Positions 31,032-41,790 of a DNA stretch of 64,000 bases are shown one piece after another. Origin of the DNA: Terfezia claveryi (taxonomy: Eukaryota > Ascomycota > Pezizomycetes > Pezizales > Pezizaceae). The DNA is taken from assembly GCA_015179025.1 (NCBI GenBank), contig WHUX01000086.1, forward strand, positions 1 through 64,000. The letters run 5' to 3'. How positions within the stretch are numbered: position 1 is the stretch's first letter; each line of letters begins with the position of its first letter. The translations under genes and the position numbers were made by a program. Under the pieces are notes generated by a model. The model was not told where the DNA came from. It did no database searches and saw only the letters and a program-made list of their open reading frames with translations.

Positions 31032-32310
31032 CTATTTGTAGAAACATAGCCTCGTCCCTATTGCGCTGACGCCATATAAAACATTGATTTCCACATCGTC
31101 AAACAGTGTGTTATACCGTGCTCGCATTTGTTCATCCGCTGCTGAACGTGTAGAAGCATACTCCAGGTATCCCAATGGCTTGACTTCAATGAAGAAGATC
31201 GGTTTCCTCTTGTGTCTAACAACAAAAACCGTAGTGAAGTCGACCGATTTTTTAAGACGTTTGTATTGTGGTACCACGATATACCTTTCGTCAACTGGAA
31301 ATAGATAACCAAGTAGCGCAGACCGACTCTTCCGTGACGACGTCAAGTGACTTGTACGTCCCCGTGCCGATAAAAGAGAGGGTTTCCGAGCTGGCAACAA
31401 CTCGTAAGATTCTTTCGCAACCGACAGGAATTCACCAGAACCGAAGATTGATTGAAACTCGTCCAACAAAAGGCAGTAGTGAACACTGGAGCTTCCCTCA
31501 TCCAGCTTTTGTATATGCTGAAGCAGCCCTATTTCATCGCTCGCTTTATTTATGATCGCCATCGACATCCTTTTGTAAAATACTTGCGTATATCATTACT
31601 GTCGATTTGGATTGTGGATAGGTCGATAAACACAGCCTTGACTCTACGATCCCCCTTGAGCACACCTCTTAACGACCACAAGAGCGTCGTCTTGCCGGAC
31701 TGGTAAGGCCCATGAATGGTTATTGATTTGCGATTTTTAACGTTCGAGCACACGATGCTAAAGATGTCTCGTTGATGAACAGGATACATCCAATCAATGT
31801 CGGATGTTAGAGGCCCAACGGTTGCAATCATTCTGCAGTTGGCCTCGGACTCAACGTCTTCGAATTCATCTCGACTGCGCTTTGAACTATTCCTAGGAGC
31901 TTAAACAATGACAGTTAGCAAATGCATGCTTGAAGGAATGGGGGGGTACTTACCAATCACTCTGGCATCGATTGGATTATTTTTGTGTATCGTGAAGTCC
32001 GAGCAAAATCTCTGGAAATGGAAAACCCCATCGTCATTTTCATATTCTATCAACGTCTCCAAATCCACTCCTTCCATGGACTCAGGAACCTTGATAGCAA
32101 AGAGCTTCAAGGAACTCGCTGCAAGTTTTCCTTCTCGGCAATCTCCGATTTCAACTCGGCCAGATACATGCCCTTAAACCTCACCAGGATCATTGGGGAG
32201 TAATCGAAGATACGATACCAGATAACTAAACCCATAAATTAGTACATTATTCATCATGTCGCGCAAGTTAATGATATGCATGAAGAAACTTTTTCCTTAC
32301 CTGTAGACAT
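31032..32310 (-). pseudogene. Crinkler-like protein: header, P-loop NTPase and REase-fold domain (frameshifted)
   Basis: Minus-strand gene with two introns of good quality. Exon 1 is ATG plus 7 bases (32310-32301). Intron 1 (32300-32226) starts GTAAGG and ends TTTAG. Exon 2 encodes a short ubiquitin-like header (YRIFDYSP, AELKSEI, then LKLFAIKVPESMEG) as in CRN proteins. Intron 2 (31953-31900) starts GTAAGT, contains GCTAAC and ends TTTAAG. Then come a Walker A motif GPYQSGKTT (about 31711-31682), a Walker B-type strand LLLDEFQ (about 31475-31450), and a C-terminal REase core with DFTTVFVV and FFIEVKPLG (D then E-V-K; about 31235-31175). The stop is at 31034-31032. One-base shifts near 32125 (header) and near 31567 (before MSMAIINK) break it. 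CRN proteins are effector or conflict proteins thought to act on nucleic acid. Confidence 0.7.
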
Positions 32311-32762
32311 CGGTGAGGACTTAAGGGCGAAGGTGAGTGCACGGCTGGAGGAGCGGGGTGAGGCTAGAGGAGCGGGGTGAACGAAACAGCAGAAGAAAGA
32401 GCTATCTCGATAGAATAGAATAGACGGGAAGAGCAGCGTAGAGGAAGGGTAGCGGAAGAGTATTCGCATACGAAATTACCGACGAGGGTACGTTCGTAGA
32501 TGAGTAGGTAGGCGACAGGAAGGATGATCTTTAGACTATGAGCGGGAGGGTTTGTTTACGAGAGTCTGGTTGGCACGACGACCAGAGACAGGTCCATTCG
32601 GACTCTATCCGTAATCATAAGACAACTGCTGGTGGCATGAGTAAAACCATCTTCCACCTGTCTCCCATGGCGCCCTGTACGTTCCACCCAACCACTTACC
32701 TCCCGAGGTGCCCTATACATATCTGACTGACCTAATATCTCCCCAGGAACCCTCTCGGTCAC

Positions 32763-32858
32763 ATGCTTTCGCGGCTTATATAGAGCAATGCATGCTTTCG
32801 CATATAATATAGAGAAATGCATGCTTTCACGAGTTTTGTAGAGCAATGCATGCTTTTG
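32763..32858 (+). repeat. 29-bp tandem repeat (3.3 copies)
   Basis: Three units starting ATGCTTTCGC/ATGCTTTCAC and ending AGAG(C/A)AATGC, spaced exactly 29 bp, plus the first 8 bases of a fourth. Confidence 0.9.
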
Positions 32859-32962
32859 CAACTTAGGGGTATATATTGCATAGTACCGGTGACAATACCA
32901 CCCATGACAAGTCCCGTGACAGGAGCTTTAGAAACATACGGGTGCTTCAAGTTAGTAAATTG

Positions 32963-32987
32963 CGGGTGCTTGGCGAGCACCCGTTTT
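32963..32987. other. Short hairpin followed by T-run
   Basis: CGGGTGCT (32963-32970) pairs with AGCACCCG (32976-32983), followed by a run of T. It resembles a bacterial terminator in form only; in a fungus this has no assumed function. Confidence 0.4.
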
Positions 32988-33420
32988 TAGGCAGGTTGGG
33001 TCAGTTGGTGTTAGCAATGTAGACATAATAGCGATGTTATGAATTTCTGCTCAGCGAGGAGGCAAATGACCGTACATATATATAGCTGACAAGTATCCAG
33101 CACAGCATCCAAGTTAAACTTCAAATATGAGGCTACTCCGAAATTTTTATCTGCAGCACTGCATGTCAAGAGCTCGCCTCAGGTGCCTGTTGGTATCGTA
33201 GGGTGCAGTCGCAATGTAAAAATGATAACCAGGCTAAAAATGGTATAGTCTGGTTAAAGACTACCAAGATAGGACTAGCTTAATTACAAAAAGGGTAGAC
33301 TGGGAGATACCGGAAAAGGTATGGGCAAAAAAAGGACTACCTGTGCGATTTCTCAAAAAGGCAATCATCCAACGCTACCAAAACAAGAAGTCAAAAATTC
33401 TAAATACCTATTGCGTGCTA

Positions 33421-33453
33421 CGGTGGGAGACTTTCCCGCGGGGTCTCCCACCG
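33421..33453. repeat. 11-bp-arm hairpin
   Basis: CGGTGGGAGAC (33421-33431) pairs perfectly with GTCTCCCACCG (33443-33453), loop 11 bases, in an AT-rich stretch. Possibly the core of a small MITE. Confidence 0.5.
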
Positions 33454-34145
33454 CAGTAAATTGGCACTAAACCTACTAATGTAGTTACTACTTTCTTAGG
33501 CCTAGCATGTTGCAATTATCTGTGGTCGCGGAGCCCCTTGGGTGCCGTAGGAACTGGGTGACAAATCTTGGAATCCATTCCAATATGGAAGCACAGGTGG
33601 ATTTTGGGTATATGGATACAAAGTCCTCTTGGGCATGATTTGTCTCCGTAGGGGCATCACATCCCGTGTGGATATAATTCCTCCCCGTAAGGGCATCTCA
33701 ACCCGTATGGATATAGCTTCTCTCCATAGGGATATACTGGTAACCCACACAGGTTGAGATGCGTGGTTGCTGGATCTGTGCTAGAGATGTCGTGGACGAA
33801 TCCCCTCGCGGTAGTCGATTTGTATGAGGGCGGGGAAGAAGAGGAACGAGGAAGAGATGAAAAGCTTCAAACGAGGGGGAAAGGACCGCGATAGTTGTTC
33901 CCCCGAGATATTCTTGATGTGGTGAGTGAGGGCTATCTCGTGGTGCTGTCCGTTTGTCTGTAGCTGCTCTGGTTGTTGAGATCCGACCAAGCGCTCCAGC
34001 TTGCTGTATGATCTGGGTGCGTCATTTAGCCTATTTGCGTCACTCGCTTATTGAGTACGTTAAGTCGTACGAAAGCTTTTCTTAGATTTTTCTCTTGCAC
34101 TGGGTATGTCTATAGCACTCAGACATGATCTGTGTCAACGGGACA
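33454..34145. other. No supported gene; short degenerate repeats
   Basis: Two or three copies of a CGTA(G/A)GGGCATC(T/A)CA-C-CCGT unit lie at about 33649-33735. ORFs on the minus strand through it have no family motifs. Confidence 0.5.
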
Positions 34146-34348
34146 GATGGGTCAACGGGACACGAGCTACTGTAATAGAGTATATTAGAATTAAGCGTGC
34201 TAAATACGGTTCCTACAAAATTCACGATTGCTTGTAAATTCTAACTATATGGTACAGTAAAGACGCATTGACCCATAGTCACACATTACCTGCCAGCCAC
34301 CTATAGCATAACCAACCCTCATGGGCTAGGCTGTCCCGTTGACCCATC
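34146..34348. repeat. MITE-like inverted repeat, 203 bp
   Basis: GATGGGTCAACGGGAC at 34146-34161 is the perfect reverse complement of 34333-34348. An additional direct copy of GTCAACGGGACAG lies just outside the left end (34134-34146). No ORF inside. Confidence 0.6.
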
Positions 34349-34473
34349 AATTGCTGTAGGTGCATGGAGATTAGCGTAACGAGAAAGGAGAAAGGAGAGC
34401 GGGAAGAACGGAGGTTTTCAGCCATGCCCAGGCAAGCCCCTGACGCACGGCCTGTTCGGCCTGCTTGGCATCT

Positions 34474-34930
34474 CTACAGACGAGGTTCTGCAGCTAAGCA
34501 TCCCTCCTTATCCATATCCCACAAGATGATATGACGTGATCCCACAATGATAACAAGGTGTGCCCACAACTCAAGACTTTGTTTCTCCATCAGTTGCTGC
34601 ACATAAGCGCTCTTGATATAATTCCTTAGCTGCGGGCCCTCGTTTTCCATAACCCACGATCGAATTGTTCCTCCGTGGTACTTGTCCCAATGGCCGAATC
34701 TAAGCTCAAGAATTTGGGGGAGAGTGTAGTCGCGCAGGATGTCTGCTTTAGCGAGAACCGCATTTCTGCTGCTGCCAACTGGTACATTTAGGTACTGAAT
34801 TTGATAGAACTTCCATTCGGTAACTATCAGCCGTCCGGGAACCTGGAAGACAAGATCGATATACAGGCTTGTTGGCATTAGAGCCAAGTCACCGGAGGAG
34901 AGTTCGGTTGGAGTGCACAGAGCAAAGAAG
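34474..34930 (-). pseudogene. PD-(D/E)XK nuclease domain (fungal AAA-ATPase-like / CRN nuclease tip)
   Basis: Reading from the right, TELSSGDLALMPT leads into SLYIDLVFQVPGRLIVTEWK: a D on one strand and E-W-K on the next, the REase signature. It continues with ILELRFGHWDKY, a tryptophan-containing GTIRSWV, a helix PQLRNYIKSAYVQQLM and the strand AHLVIIVGSRHIILWDMD before the stop near 34474. This is the C-terminal nuclease domain seen in a large fungal family, where it normally follows an AAA-ATPase-like domain of several hundred residues. Here the upstream sequence on the same strand is instead a MULE-type transposase relic, so the nuclease lacks its usual partner domain. Confidence 0.65.
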
Positions 34931-36110
34931 ATGAGCTACTTCCTACTCACCCGCATTGAGACCGGGAAAAGCCAGGCTGATTGCACGTTGTTTAATTGCA
35001 GAATCATCGGTCATGATATAACGTGGCTGCTATTTACCTAAATATCATGTTAATATAAGCCATTAGGGGGTAAGTGCAAGTTGAAATTCATACGTACCAC
35101 TGCACTAATGCTGTATATGCCTTAATCCTTTAGCAATGATATCTCCATTTTCTCGCTCAACAACTAAGTGCGCAGTCGGAATCCATAGATTATGCTCATT
35201 ACGAACAAGAAATGAAAATATGTTGTGACCCCACTGGTTGAGCTTATGCATAGCATCAAATTGCGTAAACCATCCTCGCTTTTACAGTATCAAAAGCCTT
35301 GTATGATGAGCAAAAACCAACCCCTATCTTTGCTCCTTTTTATCATCGACTATATGCAGTTGTTCAAAAAACCATCCCCATTCCGTTAACAAACTGCAAG
35401 CATGAAGAACATCATCCTCAAACAGCTTGCCATGTGGAAGCACCCGTAGGTCTGCTGACCCCAATCCCTGCTTCAGATTCTGAATATCTTGTCTATACGC
35501 CGAGATTATTAGCTATATTATACACCACCAATCAACATAGTTATATGAACGTTCTTAAAGACGAGCCACCAAGCTTTTTCAGCTACTCAGAGCCTTCATG
35601 TGTACTCGCACCACGGACAGCATGGTAAATCTGAGTAGCAGAGTAATTTTGGCTGCTTCAGACTTGATATACTCCACTAATATGCTTGGTTTTTTTATCC
35701 GGAAGCTCTCCTCAAGATCATGGGTATGGGTATATTCATTAAGGCGCTCAACTGTAACTGCTGTACTGTCAACTGGACGCGAAACTTTAATTCGGACATT
35801 GCAAAGGTCGGCATTTCGAATACTGCTCTGCCGGCGTTTAATAACTTTGCCATTGGTATCTGCAACTGCTATGCTTGACTTCTTACTTTTCCAAAGTCTG
35901 TACTCATATTTCTTGAACACGTACTGTACCATAAGCTTGCAGTAGCTCTTGCTGAAGCTTTGAATAAACCGAATCCACATACGGCCATACCTCATCAAAT
36001 ATTTGTGGGGATATAGTAACTGGTTTGCTGAGATCGAATAATATAGTGCGGTAGTGCAGAGCATCAGCGGAGATTGGCATCATGGCTTCGGCAGACATTT
36101 TGATAGTGTT
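34905..36110 (-). pseudogene. MULE-type transposase relic (minus strand)
   Basis: Starting near 36100 (ATG of MSAEAMMPISADA), an N-terminal domain includes YEYRLWKSKKSS, IRIKV-like strands (NVRIKVSRPVDS) and TVERLNEYTHTHDLEES, as in the DNA-binding front part of fungal MULE transposases. The rest is spread over frames: HNYVDWW-like sequence, then QFDAMHKLNQWGHNIFSF, RNEHNLWIPTAHLVVE and GDIIAKGLRHIQ (transposase core, about 35280-35115). A probable intron (GTACGT to TTTAG, about 35100-35040) is followed by PRYIMTDDSAIKQRAI, AFPGLNAGE and HLLCSVHS (about 35030-34905). Many stops and shifts. It ends where the nuclease domain begins. Confidence 0.6.
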
Positions 36111-37455
36111 CACGGTGATATTGTATTTCCGGTAATATTGTACTTGCGGTGATATGGTATACCTATGGCGACACCTGTAGTGATATCTCGTCATGACGAG
36201 CCCCTTTTCTGAATTCTAAAGCAGCTAGATATCTCAGCTGCTGCTTTTCCCTTATAGGATAGTAAAGTTATTAGCGTGTTCTGCTTGAATGCCTCCCGAA
36301 ATATGGCGAGAAATGCATTGTGTCCAAAGGCACAAAGCGCATGGGATTGCGTCGAGGACGTGGGCTACACTCTCCTGCGTCGGAAAGAGGAGTTTTGCAA
36401 TTTGCCGTCTGGTGCTTCCGACGCACCCGACGCAGATTATATTTTAGCTGGTGAAGGTCATCTCTTTCAGCAGCCTTTACCATTTGGTGGTGAGGATTGA
36501 GAGGTAGAATGACTGGGGTTATGAGTCCATCCCGAATTTCACCAGTAATTGGTCTATGTATGCGTGTTGCGATAGGGTCTCCGAGTTTTGATGCTGCCAT
36601 TCTATTTGTATGCCAAGCAGCCAGTTTAGAGAGCTGAGATCGAATTCTCTTTTCAGCGATGCTTTTAGCTCCTGTCTAAGTGGGCTGGCACCAAATATAG
36701 TGATATCAGCATAGATGGCGATGATGATATTGTGACTGGTATGAACTAAGACGCAAGGGTCAAAGTTGGTTGCTTTGTAGCCTAGTGGTATGAGGAAGCC
36801 AGTCAGCCTTGCATACCACTGCCTTGGACTTTGCTTCAGTCCATATATAGATCGTTTTAGCTGAGCGCAGGAGTCAGGTTGATCATGGCCTGGAGGAAGG
36901 CGCATATAGACTTCTTCATTAACATAGCCATATAGATAGGAATGCGCCTTTGGCCATTTCGAGCATATCGATAGAGCGATGAGTAAGCGCAGAGAGTCAT
37001 ATCTGACGACTGGAGCCAAAACCTGATCGAAATCCGTACCAGGTTGCTTGCTGGTAAGCTCGATGGTGAGCTCGCTTGGTTGCTCGAGCTCTCTGGAGGG
37101 AAGAAGCAAAGAGCTGCTCTCATTGTTTTAATGCGCTTGCTGCTATTGAGCTGTATTCTATATATAGAGGTGCTATCCGTATAGCCAACAAATATCGCAC
37201 TTTCTACCCGTGGGAGAAGCTTGCTGCCACTTGGTCTGTTTTTCTCGTAGATGTGGGCGAAGCATTGCTGTCCAAAAGGGTGTAAGTGACTAATTGATGG
37301 TTTTGCCTTATAGAGGGCTTCAAAGGGAGTTTTCCCTTGCAAATGGGAATGTGGAAGACGGTTCTTCACATAGACTGCAGTTGAGCATGGTTCTGCCCAC
37401 AATCTCTTATCTGAGATGTTGGTGAGGCCAGGTGAGCATGCCTCTGACCATTGTT

Positions 37456-37499
37456 GGGGCTGCATAGGAGTACTCAGTATTTAAAAAAAAAAAAAAAAA
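37456..37499 (+). mobile_element. Severely truncated poly(A) retroposon (44 bp)
   Basis: Twenty-seven bases followed by 17 A, flanked by a perfect 13-bp direct repeat TCTGACCATTGTT (37443-37455 and 37500-37512). Removing it rejoins the Copia integrase motif TMVR. Target duplication plus poly(A) tail is the hallmark of LINE-machinery insertion. Confidence 0.8.
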
Positions 37500-37771
37500 T
37501 CTGACCATTGTTTGAATTGTTCGGTTAAAGCGTTCTGCAACGCCATTTGATTCATGGGAATAAGGAGGCGTCCTTATATGGCGTATTCCTTGTTGTTTGA
37601 AGAACGTATCAACCTGGACATATTCACCGCCATTGTCGGTTAAGACAGCTAGAACGGTGGTAATGAACTGTCTTTGAATGAAAGTGATAAAGCCAATAAT
37701 CACTTGATTTGCATCAGATTTGACTTTCAGGTAATGCTTCCATGCCATACGAGTAAAATCGTCTATGAACG

Positions 37772-38201
37772 TTTTTTTTTTTTTTTTTTTTTGAAGTCTA
37801 TACGTCTATGCAGCCTAGGGCTATGAGACGGCCCCGTTCCCTCCCCTTAAAAGGCTTGGTGAATCCATGGAACAACGGATTGCGTTAACGAAATAAAGAA
37901 ATAACCCCCTCTTCGTGACTGCCATGGCAACCTTGGCCCACAATACGCTTAGCCCAGAGCCCTCCCTAACTTTCGTATCCTTTCTTACTTCCCGTCTTCG
38001 ACAACCTCAACACAACCCTCTGTCGGTGCCAACATCCTTGTTACATTCAATACTAGTACGTAAGGTAATTCCTCAACGGTAGTTCCGGAGAGGCTCTACT
38101 AGTAAAGGATAGCAAGGAGAAGACACCGCCAGCGTCTCACTCAAGGTCTGGACTCAACAAACGACCACCAAGGCCCCACCCCTCTATCAGTGTCTACCTC
38201 C
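37772..38201 (-). mobile_element. Poly(A) retroposon (430 bp), minus strand
   Basis: Begins on the plus strand with 21 T (a poly(A) tail read in reverse), flanked by the 13-bp direct repeat TCGTCTATGAACG (37759-37771 and 38202-38214). Removing it restores the Copia integrase frame (TFIDDFTRM). The 5' end has no tRNA-like A or B box, so it is either a 5'-truncated LINE or a SINE of other origin. The tail-proximal GAAGTCTA also follows the T-run at 20337-20361. Confidence 0.82.
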
Positions 38202-38500
38202 TCGTCTATGAACGTAATGTAATAGAATGAATTACCATATGATGCAATAGGCTGTTTGCCGCTCAGATGCTGTGAATGAGTTCTAATGCCCTAGTAGAGC
38301 GAGCATAAGGAAGTCGGCGGGTGCCTTGGGTAAAAGCTCGCCGTCAGCATATGCAGATGGATTATGTTAGCTACATGCCCTAATGCAGTATGCCAATGAA
38401 GATATGTATGTAGAAGGGCTTGCATGGGTAATATGAGCTTCTTGGCTAATTGGGGCCGAAGAGGCCACTTGGCTGTTCTTATGGCTAATTGGGGCCGAAG

Positions 38501-38615
38501 TAGGCCTGGGCACGAGCCGAGCTTGGTGAGAAAAATGGCTCGAGCCCGAAAATATATGGTAAAAGCTCGAGCCTACCCCCCAGGCTCGGCTCGAGCCGGC
38601 TCGTGCCCAGGCCTA
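38501..38615. mobile_element. hAT-type MITE, 115 bp, with 8-bp target duplication
   Basis: Perfect 18-bp terminal inverted repeat TAGGCCTGGGCACGAGCC, flanked on both sides by GGCCGAAG (38493-38500 and 38616-38623). An 8-bp duplication and TA-G start are diagnostic of hAT. Too small to code; needs a transposase in trans. Confidence 0.88.
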
Positions 38616-38879
38616 GGCCGAAGAGCTCGTTTGAGGTACGAGGGTCTGATCGAGACTAGTTTGAGGGTTCTTAAGGCTTATTTGAGCTGGCGACGCCGAT
38701 GCAGGGCTCATAAGGCCAGTATGGGCAGTAGGGTTGCTCACACGGCTTATATGAGCTGGCTTCGCAACCGTGTCCCAAGATCATTCTTTTTAAGGATACC
38801 TATGCACATCATTATCCCTGGCAACCATTACAGCCTAAAACTTGACAACATCCCAAGCAAACAAACTATAACTTAAGGT

Positions 38880-39835
38880 AGGAACATATAAAACATCGTT
38901 TCGAAACAGACGGTTGGTTATGTTGTTGGGTAAGGCAGCGTGTATTATCACACTGCCCTTCCCTTCAACAGGTAGGAGGTTGTTACCTCCCACCCTCACA
39001 ACCCGTGATGTGGTTTGATGTTAGAAATGGCCTACCATCCTTCACCGGGTAGTGCACCATCACCGGGATCTGCATCAGCCCCCACGCGAACCCGGCCGGT
39101 CCATTCTTGGCGGCGTAACGGACGTAAAATGAACGGAACCATATCCAGTAAAATATATGTGCCTCGTAAAGATATAGAGATTCATTAACGTGTGGTAGGA
39201 ATACGAAATGGGTGGGTATAGATGGGGTAATAGATGGATTTTTGGGTCGCATCCAATATTAAGGCAAAAAATAGAGACAGGCAACTGACCTAAAGTACTG
39301 ATCAAGTCATGGGAATATAAATAAATTGAGGTCTGAATGGTATAATCTAGGGTCTATAGATGTGGTTTAAGTTGCTAAATAGTGATAAAGCTATTAGTCT
39401 AACTTTGGAAGGTAAGGGAGAGTTGGTGCACTTTTCTGAGATTTGTTTATATAGAAACCTAAATCAGTTTGAGCCAGCCTGAACTCAGCTGGCCGAATCT
39501 GGCCTTGCCTATGTGAGGCCAAGTCTATCTCGGTGCGCCTGAGTTGTCTGGTACCACTTGCGTCCACTTGAACTAATCTGTGGGTACCTGAACGAGTCTG
39601 TATCAGTTATATAGATACTAGGCATTGCTGACCTTATTTGATAGATTGTAAGCTAGTCTAGGTACACTATAACAACTTTGCACTTCTAAAATGTAATGGG
39701 TACTACTGCTATACTGTGTGAAGTCACTAGAGCTTGTTTTGAGCTTCTCTCTACTAGCCTGGTACAGGATATATTAATTTGGTTTCTAATATATATAAGC
39801 TAGCTCTAACTTTTCGGAATCCACCTGAGTTTGGT
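38880..39835. other. AT-rich, no supported gene
   Basis: Minus-strand ORFs (38983-39252, 39075-39305) lack family motifs. Short CCTGAAC/TCTGGCC-type repeats occur near 39470-39600. Confidence 0.5.
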
Positions 39836-40903
39836 CTACTCGTTTGAGGATCCATGATTGTACATAAAGGTAATGAAGATCATATTTAGTAGTTTCAGAC
39901 ATATGCAGTTGTATATACCATACATCGTCAGGATTAGGACCACCACCGGGATATGGCTTAATACATTACTAGATACATTTTGAGCTCGATCTAGTAACAT
40001 GAGAGGGCAGAGTAGATAGGACCGAAGGAATATGAAGGAAAGACCTCCGAGAGTGAATTTTGAGAGGTATAGGTAGGGTATGAAGGGTTGTACCCCTTCG
40101 TAATAGAGGTAATGGAGTAGAAATAGTAATAACAGACAACGTAGAATTAGATGACAAAGATGAACTTGAATCAGAATTCGACTCATCCAAATTATCATCA
40201 AGAACCTTAATAATCACTGGTAATTGAATTGAAACCTACTTGGCTTTTGTAGAGTGACCTACAGCTGATGGAGTAGTTGCTTGTTTGGCCCATCTTTTCT
40301 CTACAGCCTGAGCTCACTTTAGATCTACTGCATCTCACTCCTTATATAACCTAGTGAGTGTTTTGCTATCAATTACCTCACCATAACCCTTCCCAATATA
40401 TCTCATATCCTTTGGAGCTGCCAATTATACTGTCTCCTACTATTTGCTAAATGTAATTCGCTCTAGATCCCTATCCTTATCTGCTGTAATTCCAAAGTGC
40501 TTCAAGCATTTTATCATATTTAAAAGCTCTTTTCTATCAACAGGAGTATCTCCTTTTAATATAAGTTTGGCCTTTCGAGTATGGCGGAGGAGGTTACTAG
40601 AGTTCTTCAGAGTTGCAATGGTTGTAGGAGGATAAGATGATAGTAATTTTGAGACATGTCCATACGGAAGTTTGCCAAGAATATGTCGAGCATTAAATGG
40701 AATTAAACCAGCCCCATGCCATTCTACTACAATATTTTCCTTGGTATATGTTGCTTGTTGAGCCTCAACAAGTAAAGGAAGGAAATTCCCCTTCCAAATT
40801 ATAAAAAATAAGAATCGAGTTGTCCGATCCACTGCTTTGCTATATGCTTTTTGAAGTGGAGAAAACAGACCAACATCTAAAGGCTGAAGTAGATGAGTAC
40901 TGT
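39836..40903 (-). pseudogene. pogo/Fot1-type DDE transposase, C-terminal fragment
   Basis: Reading leftwards from 40900: THLLQPLDVGLFSPLQKAY, then WKGNFLPLLVEAQ and FNARHILGKLP, the end of the DDE superfamily-1 domain as in pogo/Tigger/Fot1 transposases, then a Lys-rich tail (KGYGEVIDSK, VEKRWAKQ) and a Ser-rich end. Stops near 40440 and 40270 interrupt it. The N-terminal and catalytic parts are cut off by the insertion of Gypsy E2 at 40904 and must lie beyond the window's right end. Confidence 0.8.
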
Positions 40904-41581
40904 TGTAATGAATGGTACTAGACAGTATTTATTCGGTACCATTTATACAATCTATATCCGTAGGCATGGATGTTTGTGTATTTCCGTTCTGCTGAGGTAA
41001 GACCTCAGAAGGGTAGGGAGATTACTATATGGGATGTTCCCGAAGGGAACAGTAATTAACTGGTGTAATCTATCTTATATGATTTATACTATCTAAGCTA
41101 TATGATCTAGATCTGATTAGAATATAGGCTTGCTTGCTCTGTATACTTGCTTTTTGCTTCTTGTCTTTCTGTGGATTCCAGAGGGAATCTAGCAGCCTAT
41201 TTATACTCCTCTGAGATCTGATGACTATAGAAATAAATACAATAAAAAGTGGCATACCAGAAGGTGGTACGCTGTAAGAAAGGGGTCATATGGCCATAGT
41301 AATGAGTCACATGCCTTAAACAATAGTCATGTGGCCATAGTAATAAGTTACATGCCTTAAACAGAGGTCACGCGGCTATAATGAGGGTGTCTTCATATGG
41401 CAAGTACCATGGAACTTCCCATGGCAAATTCTACATGCTATGGACACTTATAAAGCAATAGGAGGTAGTAGAAGGCTAGTCCTTCAACCAAGAGACTTAG
41501 TTACATAATATAGTAGTAATATAGGAAATACAAAAGTATATAATCAATTATATAAGTAATGAAACAATGTTCTCCATTACA
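40904..41581 (-). repeat. 3' LTR of Gypsy E2 (reverse)
   Basis: 678 bp; the reverse complement matches the E1 LTRs (TGTAATGGAG start, CATTACA end, TATAAATA promoter-like box). It interrupts the pogo transposase. Confidence 0.92.
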
Positions 41582-41790
41582 ATTCCCCACATAGAAGGAT
41601 TTCCTATCCTTACTTCTCTCGCTCTGCCATGTTGGTTTCCATACATCCTAAGATTTAATATATTGTTAATACATTTGCATTAATATGAATATTCTTAGTG
41701 TTTCCTTGACTCATGATTCTATCTCATTCTTGTTGGATGAGACCTTAGGTCTCATCTCTGGTTTGTAGTCCTTATTTTCTTTTAGTTCTT
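41582..41790 (-). other. Gypsy E2 3' UTR and pol tail, left part
   Basis: Read in reverse it carries the purine tract before the LTR (TATGTGGGG type) and the tail ORF equivalent to E1 55326-55544. It ends with TTCTT (41786-41790), the target duplication of E1. Confidence 0.85.

Larger units (their letters stand above)
36400..38440 (-). pseudogene. Copia relic: pre-integrase, integrase and RT, minus strand
   Basis: Reading leftwards: LHWHTALGH (GAG-pre-integrase, about 38400-38375), ELIHS-LSGK, FYYITFIDDFTR, VLTDNGGEYVQ, SNGVAERFNRTIQTM (integrase D, D, E), FWAE-like KRLWAEPC, FVGYTDSTS, then RVT_2 motifs SPVVRYDS-like (APVVRYDSLRLLIAL), RSIYGLKQSPRQWYA, ADITIF in place of YVDD, and LNWLLGIQIEW. 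No LTRs were recognised. Two poly(A) retroposons and one hAT-type MITE are inserted in it. Different subfamily from Copia C. Confidence 0.88.

Noticed and set aside
32963..32987. Rho-independent terminator-like hairpin
   Set aside because: Form only; eukaryotic context and no gene ends there.
38424..38876. 150-aa plus-strand ORF
   Set aside because: Spans the hAT MITE and its target duplication and overlaps the reverse Copia relic, so it cannot be an ancestral gene.
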